From CAZAGD01 sp049699975 (GTDB lineage: Bacteria > Desulfobacterota > SM23-61): a stretch of DNA of 19,974 nt. Shown one piece after another: positions 7,125-15,386 of the stretch; the stretch's first letter is position 1, and every line of letters begins with the position of its first letter. Location of the stretch: positions 1 through 19,974 of the forward strand of contig JBNAWB010000045.1 of assembly GCA_049699975.1 (NCBI GenBank), given 5' to 3'. The position numbers and the translations under genes were made by a program. The notes beneath the pieces are model-generated. The model did no database searches. It was not told the origin of the DNA and saw only the letters and a list, made by a program, of their open reading frames with translations.

Positions 7125-7898
7125 ATGGTTAGTTTAAAAAAGCGGCTAAGCGATGGTCAGCTACTGGTGGGTACAATGATTTCGGAATTGCGCAACCCAA
7201 ATATTGCATATATGTTGGCCCAAAACGGGTTTGATTTTTTTATTTTGGATAATGAGCACGGCGCTTATTCCCCCGAGACTGTTTCTGACATGATCGCCGC
7301 AGCGCGGGGAGCAGGATTGCCCATTGTAGTGCGCATTCCGGAAATACGTCGAGAAACTATATTGAAACCGCTTGATTCCGGAGCTGCCGGTCTGCTTATC
7401 CCCCAGGTCAACACCAAACAGCAAGCTCAGGAAATAATCTTTCACGCTAAATATCCTCCTTGGGGTAATCGGGGGGCGGCTTTGAGACGTCCCCATAGCC
7501 TATATCAACGGGTTGTTGCTGCCGATTATTTAAAACAAGCTAATGAAGACACTTTCCTTGCTGTGCAAGCAGAAACTCCTCAGGCCATAGCTAATTTAGA
7601 AGAAATCACTTCTGTCTCTGGAATTGATGCCGTTTTTGTTGGCCCTTTTGATCTGTCCATTAGCTTAGAAATACCAGGCGACCTTAATCATCCGCGGGAA
7701 ATTGCCGCTATTGAAAGAGTTATAGAAATTTGTCAACGGAAAGGAATTTTTGCCGGAATCCATCTCTTTGACCTAACCGCCCTTAAAAATTGGATCCAAA
7801 AGGGGATGCGCTTTGTTACTTATAGTAGTGATGTAGCCCTTTTGGCTGATGCCGCACGCAGCGCTGTGCATGATTTAAAAAACTTGACAAAAATTTAA
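7125..7898 (+). CDS. HpcH/HpaI-family aldolase (2-keto-3-deoxy-glucarate / 4-hydroxy-2-oxoheptanedioate type)
   Basis: The 257-residue length is typical of class II, metal-dependent pyruvate aldolases of this family, which split or form a 4-hydroxy-2-oxoacid into pyruvate plus an aldehyde. Motifs: LDNEHGAYS with Glu-His at about residues 42-46, the substrate-binding Arg in VVRIPE (about 70), GAAGLLIPQV, the RGAALRRPHSLY loop (about 118-130), the metal ligand Glu in VQAETPQAI (about 147) and FVGPFDLSISL (about 170-180) with the second metal ligand Asp. GGGGAGG lies 4 nt before the ATG. It is the first gene of a run that continues into the formate dehydrogenase genes, 59 nt before fdhD, but a shared function is not obvious. 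The aldehyde product could feed a dehydrogenase like that at 1150. The exact substrate is not determinable. Confidence 0.88.
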   Translation: MVSLKKRLSDGQLLVGTMISELRNPNIAYMLAQNGFDFFILDNEHGAYSPETVSDMIAAARGAGLPIVVRIPEIRRETILKPLDSGAAGLLIPQVNTKQQAQEIIFHAKYPPWGNRGAALRRPHSLYQRVVAADYLKQANEDTFLAVQAETPQAIANLEEITSVSGIDAVFVGPFDLSISLEIPGDLNHPREIAAIERVIEICQRKGIFAGIHLFDLTALKNWIQKGMRFVTYSSDVALLADAARSAVHDLKNLTKI

Positions 7899-7957
7899 GA
7901 GGATGCTAATTAAGACACGCATTGGGTTAAAAGGGGGAGACGCTCATTGGCCGCCAG

Positions 7958-8740
7958 ATGAAAGAGAGTTTGCGTATTTTTCAAATCGAAAAAATTAATG
8001 AGCATAGGAGGGAACGAGAGAAAAATTTTATCATCGCGGAAAGGCCGATAACTATTTTTTTAAATGATAAAGAAATAATAACGCTCCTGGCCACTCCGGA
8101 AAATTTAAAAGAATTAGCAGTGGGTTTCTTGCTTTCCGAGGGATGGTTGCGCGAAGATAAACCAATAGAATCCATTGATTTAGAACCCGAGGGAGTTGTG
8201 CGCCTAAGAGTTAAATATCGTACTTCCTTAACGAAAAAGCTTTTTTTAAAAAGAACGATCACCTCCGGATGCGGGCGCGGCGTTATCTATTATAATGTTT
8301 TAGATGCTTTAGATATGCCGAAAATTCGAACCAGGCAGAACATTTCAGGAGGCATGGTTTTTGATTTAATGCAAGAGTTAAATCGGCGGTCTATCCTTTA
8401 CCGCCAGAGCGGGTCGGTCCATGGAGCGGCCATAGCGGATACGGAAGGAATTAAAATTTTCTGTGAAGATATTGGCCGGCATAATGCGGTGGATAAAGTT
8501 TTGGGCAGTGCCTTTCTGCAAGGATATTCTCCCAAAGGGAAGATTTTATTGACCAGTGGCCGAGTTTCTTCGGAGATTTTAGTAAAGGCAGCGAAGAGGA
8601 GAATACCTTTTATTTTTTCTTATTCCGGCCCGACTGATTTGGCCGTGAAGATGGCCCGGGAAGTGGGTATAACGTTGGGAGGATATATTCGCGGTCACCG
8701 GATGAAAATTTATGCCCACCAGGAGCGAATAAAGGTCTAA
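7958..8740 (+). CDS. fdhD: Formate dehydrogenase accessory sulfurtransferase FdhD
   Basis: FdhD passes sulfur from a cysteine desulfurase to the bis-MGD cofactor, which must be sulfurated before formate dehydrogenase is active. The 260 residues show the family features: ERPITIFLNDKEIITLLATPENLKELAVGFLLSEG (residues 28-62), the catalytic-loop region TSGCGRGV, GSVHGAAI, EDIGRHNAVDKVLG, LLTSGRVSSEILVKAA and GYIRGHRMKIYA. The loop contains one cysteine where E. coli has CxxC; single-cysteine versions are common in other phyla and retain the essential residue. The start is not fully clear: AAGGGGGAGA (7931-7940) is 17 nt from the ATG, too far to be ideal, and an in-frame ATT at 7946 is better spaced. 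I keep ATG. The catalytic subunit starts 91 nt downstream. Confidence 0.93.
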   Translation: MKESLRIFQIEKINEHRREREKNFIIAERPITIFLNDKEIITLLATPENLKELAVGFLLSEGWLREDKPIESIDLEPEGVVRLRVKYRTSLTKKLFLKRTITSGCGRGVIYYNVLDALDMPKIRTRQNISGGMVFDLMQELNRRSILYRQSGSVHGAAIADTEGIKIFCEDIGRHNAVDKVLGSAFLQGYSPKGKILLTSGRVSSEILVKAAKRRIPFIFSYSGPTDLAVKMAREVGITLGGYIRGHRMKIYAHQERIKV

Positions 8741-8757
8741 TAAAAAATTATAGAATT

Positions 8758-8809
8758 AAAGGAGGTGAGAATTAATTAAGCTGTAGATATTTAATTTCTG
8801 GGAAATTAA
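8758..8809 (+). promoter_or_regulatory. Leader of the formate dehydrogenase operon: unused SD and palindrome
   Basis: Two signals lie between fdhD and fdnG. AAAGGAGGTGAG (8758-8769) is an almost ideal Shine-Dalgarno sequence with no usable start codon after it (stops follow within a few codons in all three frames). A palindrome TTAATTTC-TGG-GAAATTAA (8791-8809) lies just before the real ribosome binding site (8813-8828). The palindrome may be an operator or an RNA hairpin; its role is unknown. Confidence 0.4.
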
Positions 8810-8831
8810 CTCAAGGAGGAAGGAGGAGAAA

Positions 8832-11800
8832 ATGGAGGTCACTAGAAGAAATTTTCTGAAGATCTCGGGAGCAACTGCACTTGCTGGGGGGCTGGGGATA
8901 GGGGCTGCCCCTTCCTTAGCCCAAACCAAGCCTTTTAAAATTTCATATACTAAAGAGACTACGACTATATGTCCGTACTGCAGTGTAGGATGCGGCATTA
9001 TTGTACACACCAGGAATGGAAAAGTGGTGAACACGGAAGGGGATCCAGATCATCCGATAAATGAAGGTTCTTTATGTCCCAAAGGGGCTTCTCTATATCA
9101 GCTCTCCGATAATCCCAACAGATTAACCAAGCCTTTATATCGGGCGCCTTATGCTAAAGAATGGAAAGAGGTTACCTGGGAGTGGGCCTTAAATAAGATT
9201 GCCGAGAATATAAAGGCTACTCGCGATGCTAACTTCATTTCCAAGAATGAGAAAGGAGAAACAGTAAATCGGGTAGATGCTATTGCTTCAGTTGGTTCGG
9301 CTGCTTTGGATAATGAGGAATGTTATGTTTACCAAAAATTCTTACGCGCTTTAGGTCTGGTGTACATTGAGCACCAGGCCAGGATATGACACTCCCCCAC
9401 AGTAGCGGCTCTGGGAGAGTCGTTCGGTCGGGGAGCTATGACAAACCATTGGATTGATTTTGCCAATGCGGATGTTATTCTCATCATGGGTGGCAATCCT
9501 GCGGAAAATCACCCTATCTCTTTTCGCTGGGTGAACAAAGCCATAGAAAAAGGCGCCACCCTAATCTGCGTCGATCCCCGCTTTACTCGTTCGGCGGCCA
9601 AAGCCCATATTTATGCGCCGCTGCGCTCGGGGACGGATATTGCTTTCTTAGGCGGGATGATTAAGTACATTCTGGATAATGATTTGATCCAGAAAGAGTA
9701 CGTGGTGGAATACACTAATGCTTCTTTTTTAGTTGATGAGAAATTTGGGTTCGAAGATGGGTTGTTCAGCGGATATGATCCCAAAGGAAGAAAATATGAT
9801 CGGTCCACTTGGAAATATCAGTTAGATGCCAATGGGATACCCAAAATGGATAAGACCCTGCAGAATCCCCATTGTGTTTACCAGTTGTTGAAGAAACACT
9901 ATTCTCGGTACAACTTGGACATCGTGTCCCAAATAACTGGAACTCCGAAAGATGACCTCTTAAAAGTATACAAAGCTTATGCCGCCACCGGCAAGCCTGA
10001 TAAAGTGGGGACTATTCTCTATGCCATGGGCTGGACGCAACATACCGTGGGGACCCAAAATATTCGGACCATGTGCATTATTCAACTGCTCTTAGGCAAT
10101 ATGGGTATGGCCGGAGGTGGGGTTAATGCCTTACGCGGAGAATCAAATGTGCAGGGGTCAACCGACTATGGTTTACTTTTCCATATCTTAACTGGTTACA
10201 ATCCAGTTCCGCGGGCGGCGGATAAGACTTTGAAAGACTATATAGAAAAGTATACGCCCCAGACAAAAGATCCCAAAAGCCTGAATTGGTGGAAGAATCG
10301 TCCCAAATATATCATTAGTTTCTTAAAAGCAATGTATGGGGCCAATGCTACTAAGGAGAATGATTTTGGCTACGGGTGGCTACCTAAACTCGATGATGGC
10401 CAGAATGCCTCCTGGCTTATGCTCTTCGACCAGATGGCCAAAGGCAAAATAAAAGGATTCTTTGCCTGGGGGCAGAATCCAGCCTGTTCTTCAGCGAATG
10501 CCGGCAAAGTGCGCAAGGCTTTGGAGAATTTGGATTGGTTGGTTAATGTAAATCTTTTCGATAACGAGACTGGGTCTTTCTGGAAAGGCCCTGGGAAGGA
10601 TCCGGCGAAGATTAAGACTGAGGTGTTCATGCTTCCTTGCGCGGCCTCTTTCGAAAAAGAAGGCTCGATTACTAATTCTGGCCGGTTGATGCAGTGGCGT
10701 TATAAAGCTGTGCCTCCACCTGGACAAGCCATGCCTGACTTAGAGATTATGCATGAGCTCTTCATGAGGGTGCGCAAGCTTTATAAGGAAAAAGGGGGGA
10801 CTTTCCCAGAACCAATTCTCAATCTCTCTTGGGATTATGGGCCCAAAGGTCCAGATGGAACTGTAAAACACCCGAATCCTCATTATGTGGCTAAAGAAAT
10901 CAATGGCTATGCCACGAAAGACATTGAAATAGAAGATCCCAAGACCAAGGTGAAAACAGTGGTAGTCAAGGCTGGTCAACAAGTACCGAGCTTTGCTTTT
11001 CTCCAAGACGATGGCTCCACAATCTGCGGCAACTGGCTGTATTGCGGGTCTTACACAGAGGCAGGAAATATGGCCGCTCGGCGAGGCAAAGCCGATCCTA
11101 CCGGAATAGGCTTATACCCTGGTTGGGCTTGGTGCTGGCCAGTAAACCGGCGCATCATTTATAACCGAGCTTCGGTAAACTGGGAAGGAAAACCTTGGGA
11201 TCCCAAGCGGGCCGTAATTTGGTGGGATGGTACAAAATGGGTGGGAGATGTTCCCGATGGGCCCCAGCCACCAGGGGCGATATATCCATTTATTATGTTA
11301 CCTGAGGGCCATGCGCGCCTTTTCGGATTAGGATTAGCTGAGGGACCATTCCCAGAGCATTATGAACCTCTGGAATGCCCCATTGAAAAGAATCTCATGT
11401 CTTCGCAGAAGTTCAATCCCACAGCCAAATTATTTGGCGAACCAGGGGTAGGGGCGGGAGCAGATAAATACTTATCCTGCGATCCCAGATTCCCCTTAGT
11501 CTGTACTACTTATCGAGTAACCGAACATTGGCAGACAGGGGTAATGACCCGCTGGACTCCTTGGTTATTAGAATTAGAACCGCAGATGTTCGTGGAGATG
11601 TCTAAAGAATTAGCAAAGGAGAAAGGAATTAAAAGCGGAGATCGAGTGCTCGTCAAATCAGCCCGCGGGGAAGTAGAGGCAAAAGCTATCGTTACAGATC
11701 GGTTTAAGCCGTTCAAGATAGCTGGCCAAACTGTTCATCAAGTAGGTATCCCTTGGCACTTTGGCTGGGTTACTCCTCCAGATGGGGGAGATAGTGCTAA

Positions 11801-11891
11801 TCTGCTCACGCCTACCATCGGGGATGCTAATACCATGATTCCGGAATCCAAAGCGTTCATGGTGAACGTAGAGAAGAAAGGGGGGAAGTAA
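8832..11891 (+). CDS. fdnG: Formate dehydrogenase, catalytic subunit, selenocysteine-containing (FdnG type)
   Basis: This is a single gene of 1019 codons plus stop, read through an in-frame TGA (9387-9389, residue 186) decoded as selenocysteine. Upstream and downstream parts are in the same frame, and residues around it read HQARI-Sec-HSPTVAALGESFGRGAMTNHW, the exact family motif. Length matches E. coli FdnG (1015). The protein oxidises formate to CO2 at a Mo or W bis-MGD centre with Sec as ligand. Residues 1-30 form a twin-arginine signal (TRRNFLK with Arg5-Arg6, then a hydrophobic stretch), so it is exported folded. The [4Fe-4S] ligands are Cys47, Cys50, Cys54 and Cys82, and a Lys follows at 84 (CPKGA). 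GNPAENHP, GMAGGGVNALRGESNVQGSTD and the C-terminal TEHWQTG/RVLVKSARGEVEAKA regions are molybdopterin-binding family motifs. It starts the fdnGHI run; the beta gene begins 1 nt after its stop. Confidence 0.96.
9387..9420 (+). promoter_or_regulatory. SECIS-like element: Sec UGA and following hairpin
   Basis: After the UGA and one spacer base, a 12-position stem (9391-9402 with 9409-9420) forms with two single mismatches and a 6-nt apical loop UAGCGG. Ten of twelve positions pair. Bacterial SECIS hairpins, which bind SelB next to the UGA, sit at this place with a G-containing apical loop. The hairpin lies wholly in coding sequence that encodes the conserved HSPTVAALGES segment. Confidence 0.85.
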
Positions 11892-11892
11892 G

Positions 11893-12669
11893 ATGACTGA
11901 GAAAGTAATGTTGGTGGACGTATCCAAATGTACGGCTTGCCGCGCCTGTCAGGTAGCGTGCAAACAGTGGAATAAATTACCGGCTGAAAAGACGCAGCAG
12001 CACGGCACCCACCAGAATCCCCCTGACCTCTCTTGGGCTACTTGGAATTTAATCCGCTTTACGGAAATCCCCCTCAAAGACGGCGGAGTAAAATGGCTAT
12101 TCCGGCGCGACGCCTGTTTACATTGTTCTGACCCAGGATGCCAGCGGGCATGTCCAGTACCTGGATGCATTGTGAAAACCCCAGAAGGGGCGGTGGTCAT
12201 TAATTCGGAGCTGTGCATTGGGTGTAAGATGTGCGTCAATTCTTGCCCCTTTGAGATTCCGCGTATCAATCCGGAGAACAACAAAGCTTATAAATGCACT
12301 TTTTGTTGGGATCGCATCTCCCATGGCCTTATCCCTGCCTGCGCTAAGGCCTGCGGGCCAGGGGCGATAACTTTTGGGGACAAAGAGGTGATGATAGCTC
12401 GGGCCTATGCTCGGGCTAAGGCTTTAGGAGGGGACGCGACTGTATATGGTGATAAATATGTACAGGGCACCCATGTTATTTATGTTCTACCCGAAAAAGT
12501 GAGGATGTATGAAAGGATGGTGGTCAATCCTTCTATTCCTATTTCCCTCATCCTCTGGAAAGACATTCTCAAGCCCTTGTCAGTATTGGCTATTGGAGCT
12601 GCCTTAGTCGGCACTTTCTTCCATTACGTGATCAAAGGGCCCAAGCGTCCTGAAGAAGGAGGTGAATGA
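11893..12669 (+). CDS. fdnH: Formate dehydrogenase, iron-sulfur (beta) subunit with C-terminal membrane anchor
   Basis: The 258-residue subunit carries electrons from the catalytic subunit to the membrane cytochrome. Four ferredoxin-like cysteine groups are visible: Cys13/16/19/23, Cys75/78/83/87, Cys108/111/114/118 and Cys135/138/150/154, giving the four [4Fe-4S] clusters expected of FdnH. A single hydrophobic segment at about residues 222-246 (LSVLAIGAALVGTFFHYVI) anchors it. There is no signal peptide of its own; in this family the beta subunit is exported together with the Tat-bearing alpha subunit. The ATG is 1 nt after the fdnG stop, with GGGGGGAAG upstream. Its end overlaps an ATG of the gamma gene (ATGA). 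Confidence 0.94.
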   Translation: MTEKVMLVDVSKCTACRACQVACKQWNKLPAEKTQQHGTHQNPPDLSWATWNLIRFTEIPLKDGGVKWLFRRDACLHCSDPGCQRACPVPGCIVKTPEGAVVINSELCIGCKMCVNSCPFEIPRINPENNKAYKCTFCWDRISHGLIPACAKACGPGAITFGDKEVMIARAYARAKALGGDATVYGDKYVQGTHVIYVLPEKVRMYERMVVNPSIPISLILWKDILKPLSVLAIGAALVGTFFHYVIKGPKRPEEGGE

Positions 12670-12671
12670 AG

Positions 12672-13310
12672 ATGGCTAAACCAAGAAGCAAGAATCTAAT
12701 ATTGGCTTCCACGACCTTCGAAAGAGTTGTTCACTGGGTATTAGCGTTGAGTTGTCTTTTTCTCTTTCTCACCGGTTTTGGGCTGATGTTCCACTCCCTT
12801 TCTTTTGTGGCCCGCTTCTTTCCCGGTGGACATGCCACGATGAAATTACTGCACAATATTGACGGAATCGTCTTTGGGATCGCCTTCCTTTTCGCGCTGA
12901 TAGCTTGGGGTAAGGATACCCTCTATTTTGATGAAGATGATAAAAAATGGTTCCGAGTTCTGGGTGGGTATCTTTGGGAAGTGGAGAAAGTGCCCGAGTG
13001 CGGAAAGTTCAATGCTGGCCAGAAGACCTTCTTCATCGTTCTTTTCATCTTCTGGTTTATCATGGTGGGCACAGGAATTTTTATGTGGTTCCCAATTTTT
13101 CCTCCCGTGTTGACGCGCTGGCTGTATGTGTTACATGTTTTCGGGGTCCTGGTCTTAGGCACTTTCTTGGTGATCCATTTTTATCTGGGAACTTATGGTA
13201 ACCCTGGAACTTTTCAAGTCATGGGTCATGGGTACGTGACCAAAGCCTGGGCTAAGCTGCACCGAGCCAAGTGGCTAAGGGATGTAGAGGCCGGACGAAG
13301 GTCGATTTAA
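12672..13310 (+). CDS. fdnI: Formate dehydrogenase, cytochrome b (gamma) subunit
   Basis: This membrane subunit passes electrons from formate to quinone through two b-type hemes. The 212-residue product has four hydrophobic helices at roughly residues 18-40, 58-80, 118-138 and 150-175. Histidines sit in the family heme positions: VVHWVLALS (first helix), LLHNIDG (second helix), and LYVLHVFG and LVIHFYLG (last helix). The overlapping ATG at 12666 is in frame, but AAGGAGGTGA (12656-12665) abuts it directly. The ATG at 12672 has 9 nt from GGAGG and is preferred. It is the last gene before the terminator at 13331-13364. Confidence 0.92.
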   Translation: MAKPRSKNLILASTTFERVVHWVLALSCLFLFLTGFGLMFHSLSFVARFFPGGHATMKLLHNIDGIVFGIAFLFALIAWGKDTLYFDEDDKKWFRVLGGYLWEVEKVPECGKFNAGQKTFFIVLFIFWFIMVGTGIFMWFPIFPPVLTRWLYVLHVFGVLVLGTFLVIHFYLGTYGNPGTFQVMGHGYVTKAWAKLHRAKWLRDVEAGRRSI

Positions 13311-13330
13311 AAAGGAATATCTGGGCGCCG

Positions 13331-13364
13331 AAAAAAGGCTTACTCCCCCGAGTAAGCCTTTTTT
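13331..13364 (+). terminator. Rho-independent terminator of the formate dehydrogenase operon
   Basis: AAAAAAGGCTTACT (13331-13344) pairs perfectly with AGTAAGCCTTTTTT (13351-13364) around CCCCCG, and the 3' arm ends in six T. The flanking A-tract makes it work on either strand. It lies 20 nt after fdnI. Confidence 0.93.
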
Positions 13365-13434
13365 CTTAGCTGGACGAAGGAAGAAAATTGCCATAAAATT
13401 AGTCATAATTGATTTACCAAAGGAACCCCTGTTT

Positions 13435-14286
13435 ATGGAACAAACTTTAAAAAGATTTCAGGAAATGAAAGAGAAGATGCCCGCTTACCGCGAGGTTTTG
13501 GATTTGGCCGAGAAGCTATTGGCAGCCAAGAGACAAATGATGGCCGAGTTAAATCTTGTTCCCCTTATGCTGGAAAAGAGCAATGTAAAAATGCATCTCC
13601 AGGAAGGTTTTCCTTTTATTAAATTAGATGCCCTGCCGCTGGACTTAGAAAAAGCGGAGAGATATTTCAATGAATTATTAGAGATCTTTAGCACCCAGAC
13701 TCCCCAAAAGCATGAAGCTCTGCACAGGATTTTGGAGGAAAAGAAATTTTCTTTTCGCCCTTTTTTGAATGACTTCTGTAAAGGATTAGTGGCAGAAGCA
13801 AATTTATCCAAGGAATTAGGAGAAGAAGGCAGTCTGCTCTTTTTCTTTACCATCCAGACCTTACGCCCTTTTTGGGAAAAATATGCCCAACAATGGCAAA
13901 AAGAGAGAGCTGAAGAAATAGCTTGGACTTATGGATATTGTCCTTTCTGCGGGGGATATGCGGGAATGGGGGAAATAAAAGAGGAGGGGCAAAAAGTTCT
14001 GCATTGTGCACTATGTTTTACCGAGTGGACTTACCCCCGTCTGCGCTGTCCTTATTGCCAGAATGAAGATCAACAAAAGCTTTCTTATTTTCAAGTTGAA
14101 GGAGAGATAGATAAAAGGGTAGATGTTTGCCTCCTTTGTCATCACTATCTCAAGACTATTGACTCCCGGGAAAGAGCTAAACCTATTGATTGGGAAGTAG
14201 AGGATTATCTCACCCTTTATTTAGATTACCTGGCTCAAGAGGAAGGCTTTCAACGTCCAGCTAAACTTTTTGTGACCATTAAGTAA
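13435..14286 (+). CDS. fdhE: Formate dehydrogenase accessory protein FdhE
   Basis: FdhE is a rubredoxin-like iron protein needed for activity of respiratory formate dehydrogenases; it binds the immature catalytic subunit. The 283-residue product has a helical N-terminal half and four CxxC pairs in the C-terminal half: CPFC (residue ~174), CALC (~193), CPYC (~206) and CLLC (~230). The family context GYCPFCGG, EWTYPRLRCPYC and DVCLLCHHYLKTID is intact. It is transcribed separately from fdnGHI because a strong terminator lies between them, yet directly adjacent. The SD (AAAGGA) is weak and about 11 nt from the ATG, which implies modest expression, as suits an assembly factor. hypB follows after 12 nt. 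Confidence 0.92.
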   Translation: MEQTLKRFQEMKEKMPAYREVLDLAEKLLAAKRQMMAELNLVPLMLEKSNVKMHLQEGFPFIKLDALPLDLEKAERYFNELLEIFSTQTPQKHEALHRILEEKKFSFRPFLNDFCKGLVAEANLSKELGEEGSLLFFFTIQTLRPFWEKYAQQWQKERAEEIAWTYGYCPFCGGYAGMGEIKEEGQKVLHCALCFTEWTYPRLRCPYCQNEDQQKLSYFQVEGEIDKRVDVCLLCHHYLKTIDSRERAKPIDWEVEDYLTLYLDYLAQEEGFQRPAKLFVTIK

Positions 14287-14298
14287 AAGGAGAGGATC

Positions 14299-14979
14299 TT
14301 GAAGATCGCAGTAGTTAAAAATATATTGGAAGCAAATGAACGTTTGGCGGAAGAAAACCGGAGACTTTTTTATGAGCGCGGATTATTGGTCATAAATTTA
14401 ATGAGCTCTCCAGGAGCAGGGAAGACCAGCCTTTTGGAGAAGACGATCTTATCATTAAAAGATGATTTGCGCTTTGGAGTTATCGAAGGGGATATACAAT
14501 CTACCTATGATGCAGAAAGAATTGAAAAAACAGGAGCCCAAGTAGTGCAGATCAACACGGGTGGAGCCTGCCATCTGGATAGTAATATGATTCAAGAAGC
14601 CTTAAAAAATATGACCCTCGATAATCTGGATCTGCTCTTCATCGAGAATGTGGGCAACCTGGTCTGCCCGGCGGAATTTAATTTAGGTGAGGATTTTAAA
14701 GCCATGATTTTGAGTGTGACTGAAGGCGATGATAAGCCTTTAAAGTATCCATTAATGTTTAGAGAATCACAGGTGCTTATCATAAATAAAATAGACCTCC
14801 TCCCCTTTTGCGACTGTAATGTTGAGCTTATAGAAAAAAGAGCTAGGCAGATAAATCCCCAATTGGCCATTTTCCGTCTTTCCTGTAAAACAGGTGAAGG
14901 ATTGGCCGAGTGGACCTCCTGGCTTAAAGAGAAAACCAGAAAAAAAATAGGAAGGGGAGTGGGAGTTCATAAATCTTGA
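14299..14979 (+). CDS. hypB: Hydrogenase maturation GTPase HypB
   Basis: HypB is a SIMIBI-class GTPase that helps insert nickel into [NiFe] hydrogenases with HypA. The 226 residues contain the P-loop SSPGAGKTS (~36-44), the switch region EGDIQSTYDAERIE (~64-77), the metal-site Cys-His in GGACHLD (~92-98), the second metal-site Cys in GNLVCPAEF (~122-130) and NKIDLLP (~155-161) for guanine recognition. The N-terminal CxxCGC nickel motif of E. coli HypB and any His-rich stretch are absent. The start is TTG at 14299, preceded by AAGGAGAGG 3 nt upstream; no ATG fits. It is only 12 nt after fdhE and so co-transcribed. No hypA, hypC-F or hydrogenase gene is in the window, so its clients must lie elsewhere. 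Confidence 0.92.
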   Translation: MKIAVVKNILEANERLAEENRRLFYERGLLVINLMSSPGAGKTSLLEKTILSLKDDLRFGVIEGDIQSTYDAERIEKTGAQVVQINTGGACHLDSNMIQEALKNMTLDNLDLLFIENVGNLVCPAEFNLGEDFKAMILSVTEGDDKPLKYPLMFRESQVLIINKIDLLPFCDCNVELIEKRARQINPQLAIFRLSCKTGEGLAEWTSWLKEKTRKKIGRGVGVHKS

Positions 14980-15065
14980 AATAGCAGGAGCCGATGATTA
15001 AATTAATCGTGTCCAAACCATCCTGAGTTAAACCCGCAAATAGAAAAAATTAAGGGAGGATGAGG

Positions 15066-15206
15066 ATGGGCAGCGCAATTATTTGGGTTTTTATCATCGT
15101 CATTGGCCTGGGCATTCCTATTCTCCTTGCTCTTTATTCTTTTATGAAGAAAAAAAGGGAATGGCGCAAGAATTTGAAGTTAAAGAGCTCACCCGATAAA
15201 GCCTGA
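15066..15206 (+). CDS. Small single-pass membrane protein, 46 residues
   Basis: This short frame has a strong ribosome binding site, AAGGGAGG, 6 nt before the ATG at 15066. A second in-frame ATG at 15060 abuts the SD and is unlikely. The product has a hydrophobic segment at residues 4-26 (IIWVFIIVIGLGIPILLALYSF) followed by a strongly basic tail (KKKREWRKNLKLK). By the positive-inside rule the N-terminus is outside and the tail is cytosolic. I do not recognise a family. The gene ends 14 nt before a strong terminator and starts 86 nt after hypB, so it may be a last gene of the fdhE-hypB unit or separate. It could interact with a membrane complex such as formate dehydrogenase, but that is inferred from position only. 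Confidence 0.6.
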   Translation: MGSAIIWVFIIVIGLGIPILLALYSFMKKKREWRKNLKLKSSPDKA

Positions 15207-15220
15207 AAGCTTAAGGAAAA

Positions 15221-15254
15221 ACAAAAAAGCCGCTCCACCGAGCGGCTTTTTTGT
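15221..15254. terminator. Bidirectional rho-independent terminator
   Basis: A perfect 15-bp stem (15221-15235 with 15240-15254) with loop CACC has an A-run on one side and T-run on the other. It serves the small membrane-protein gene on the plus strand and the tRNA-Leu transcript, ending at 15260, on the minus strand. Confidence 0.92.
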
Positions 15255-15259
15255 TAATT

Positions 15260-15346
15260 TGGTGCCGAAGGCGGGACTCGAACCCGCACGAGCGGAGCTC
15301 GCCACCCCCTCAAGATGGTGTGTCTACCAGATTCCACCACTTCGGC
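15260..15346 (-). tRNA. tRNA-Leu (anticodon GAG)
   Basis: On the minus strand the acceptor arms GCCGAAG (15346-15340) and CTTCGGC pair perfectly. The D-arm GGTAGAC, anticodon stem CCATC/GGTGG (one G-T pair) with loop TTGAGGG, a long variable arm (GCGAGCTCCGCTCG) and the T-arm GCGGGTTCGAGTCCCGC are all present. The long variable arm fits a class II tRNA and anticodon GAG (15311-15309) gives leucine. Discriminator A and CCA are encoded (15263-15260). It follows secG in the same direction, and the pair recurs in many bacteria. Confidence 0.96.
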
Positions 15347-15386
15347 ACAGCATTTCTTTCTTCCCTTTTCCCCTTCTCCTTTCTTT

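Noticed and set aside
9387..9437. Nonsense mutation splitting the formate dehydrogenase gene
   Set aside because: The frame is preserved, the residue is the known Sec position and a SECIS-like hairpin follows.
14994..15010. Short palindrome GATTAA-A-TTAATC before the small membrane-protein gene
   Set aside because: Only 6-bp AT-rich arms, easily due to chance; no adjacent promoter boxes of quality.
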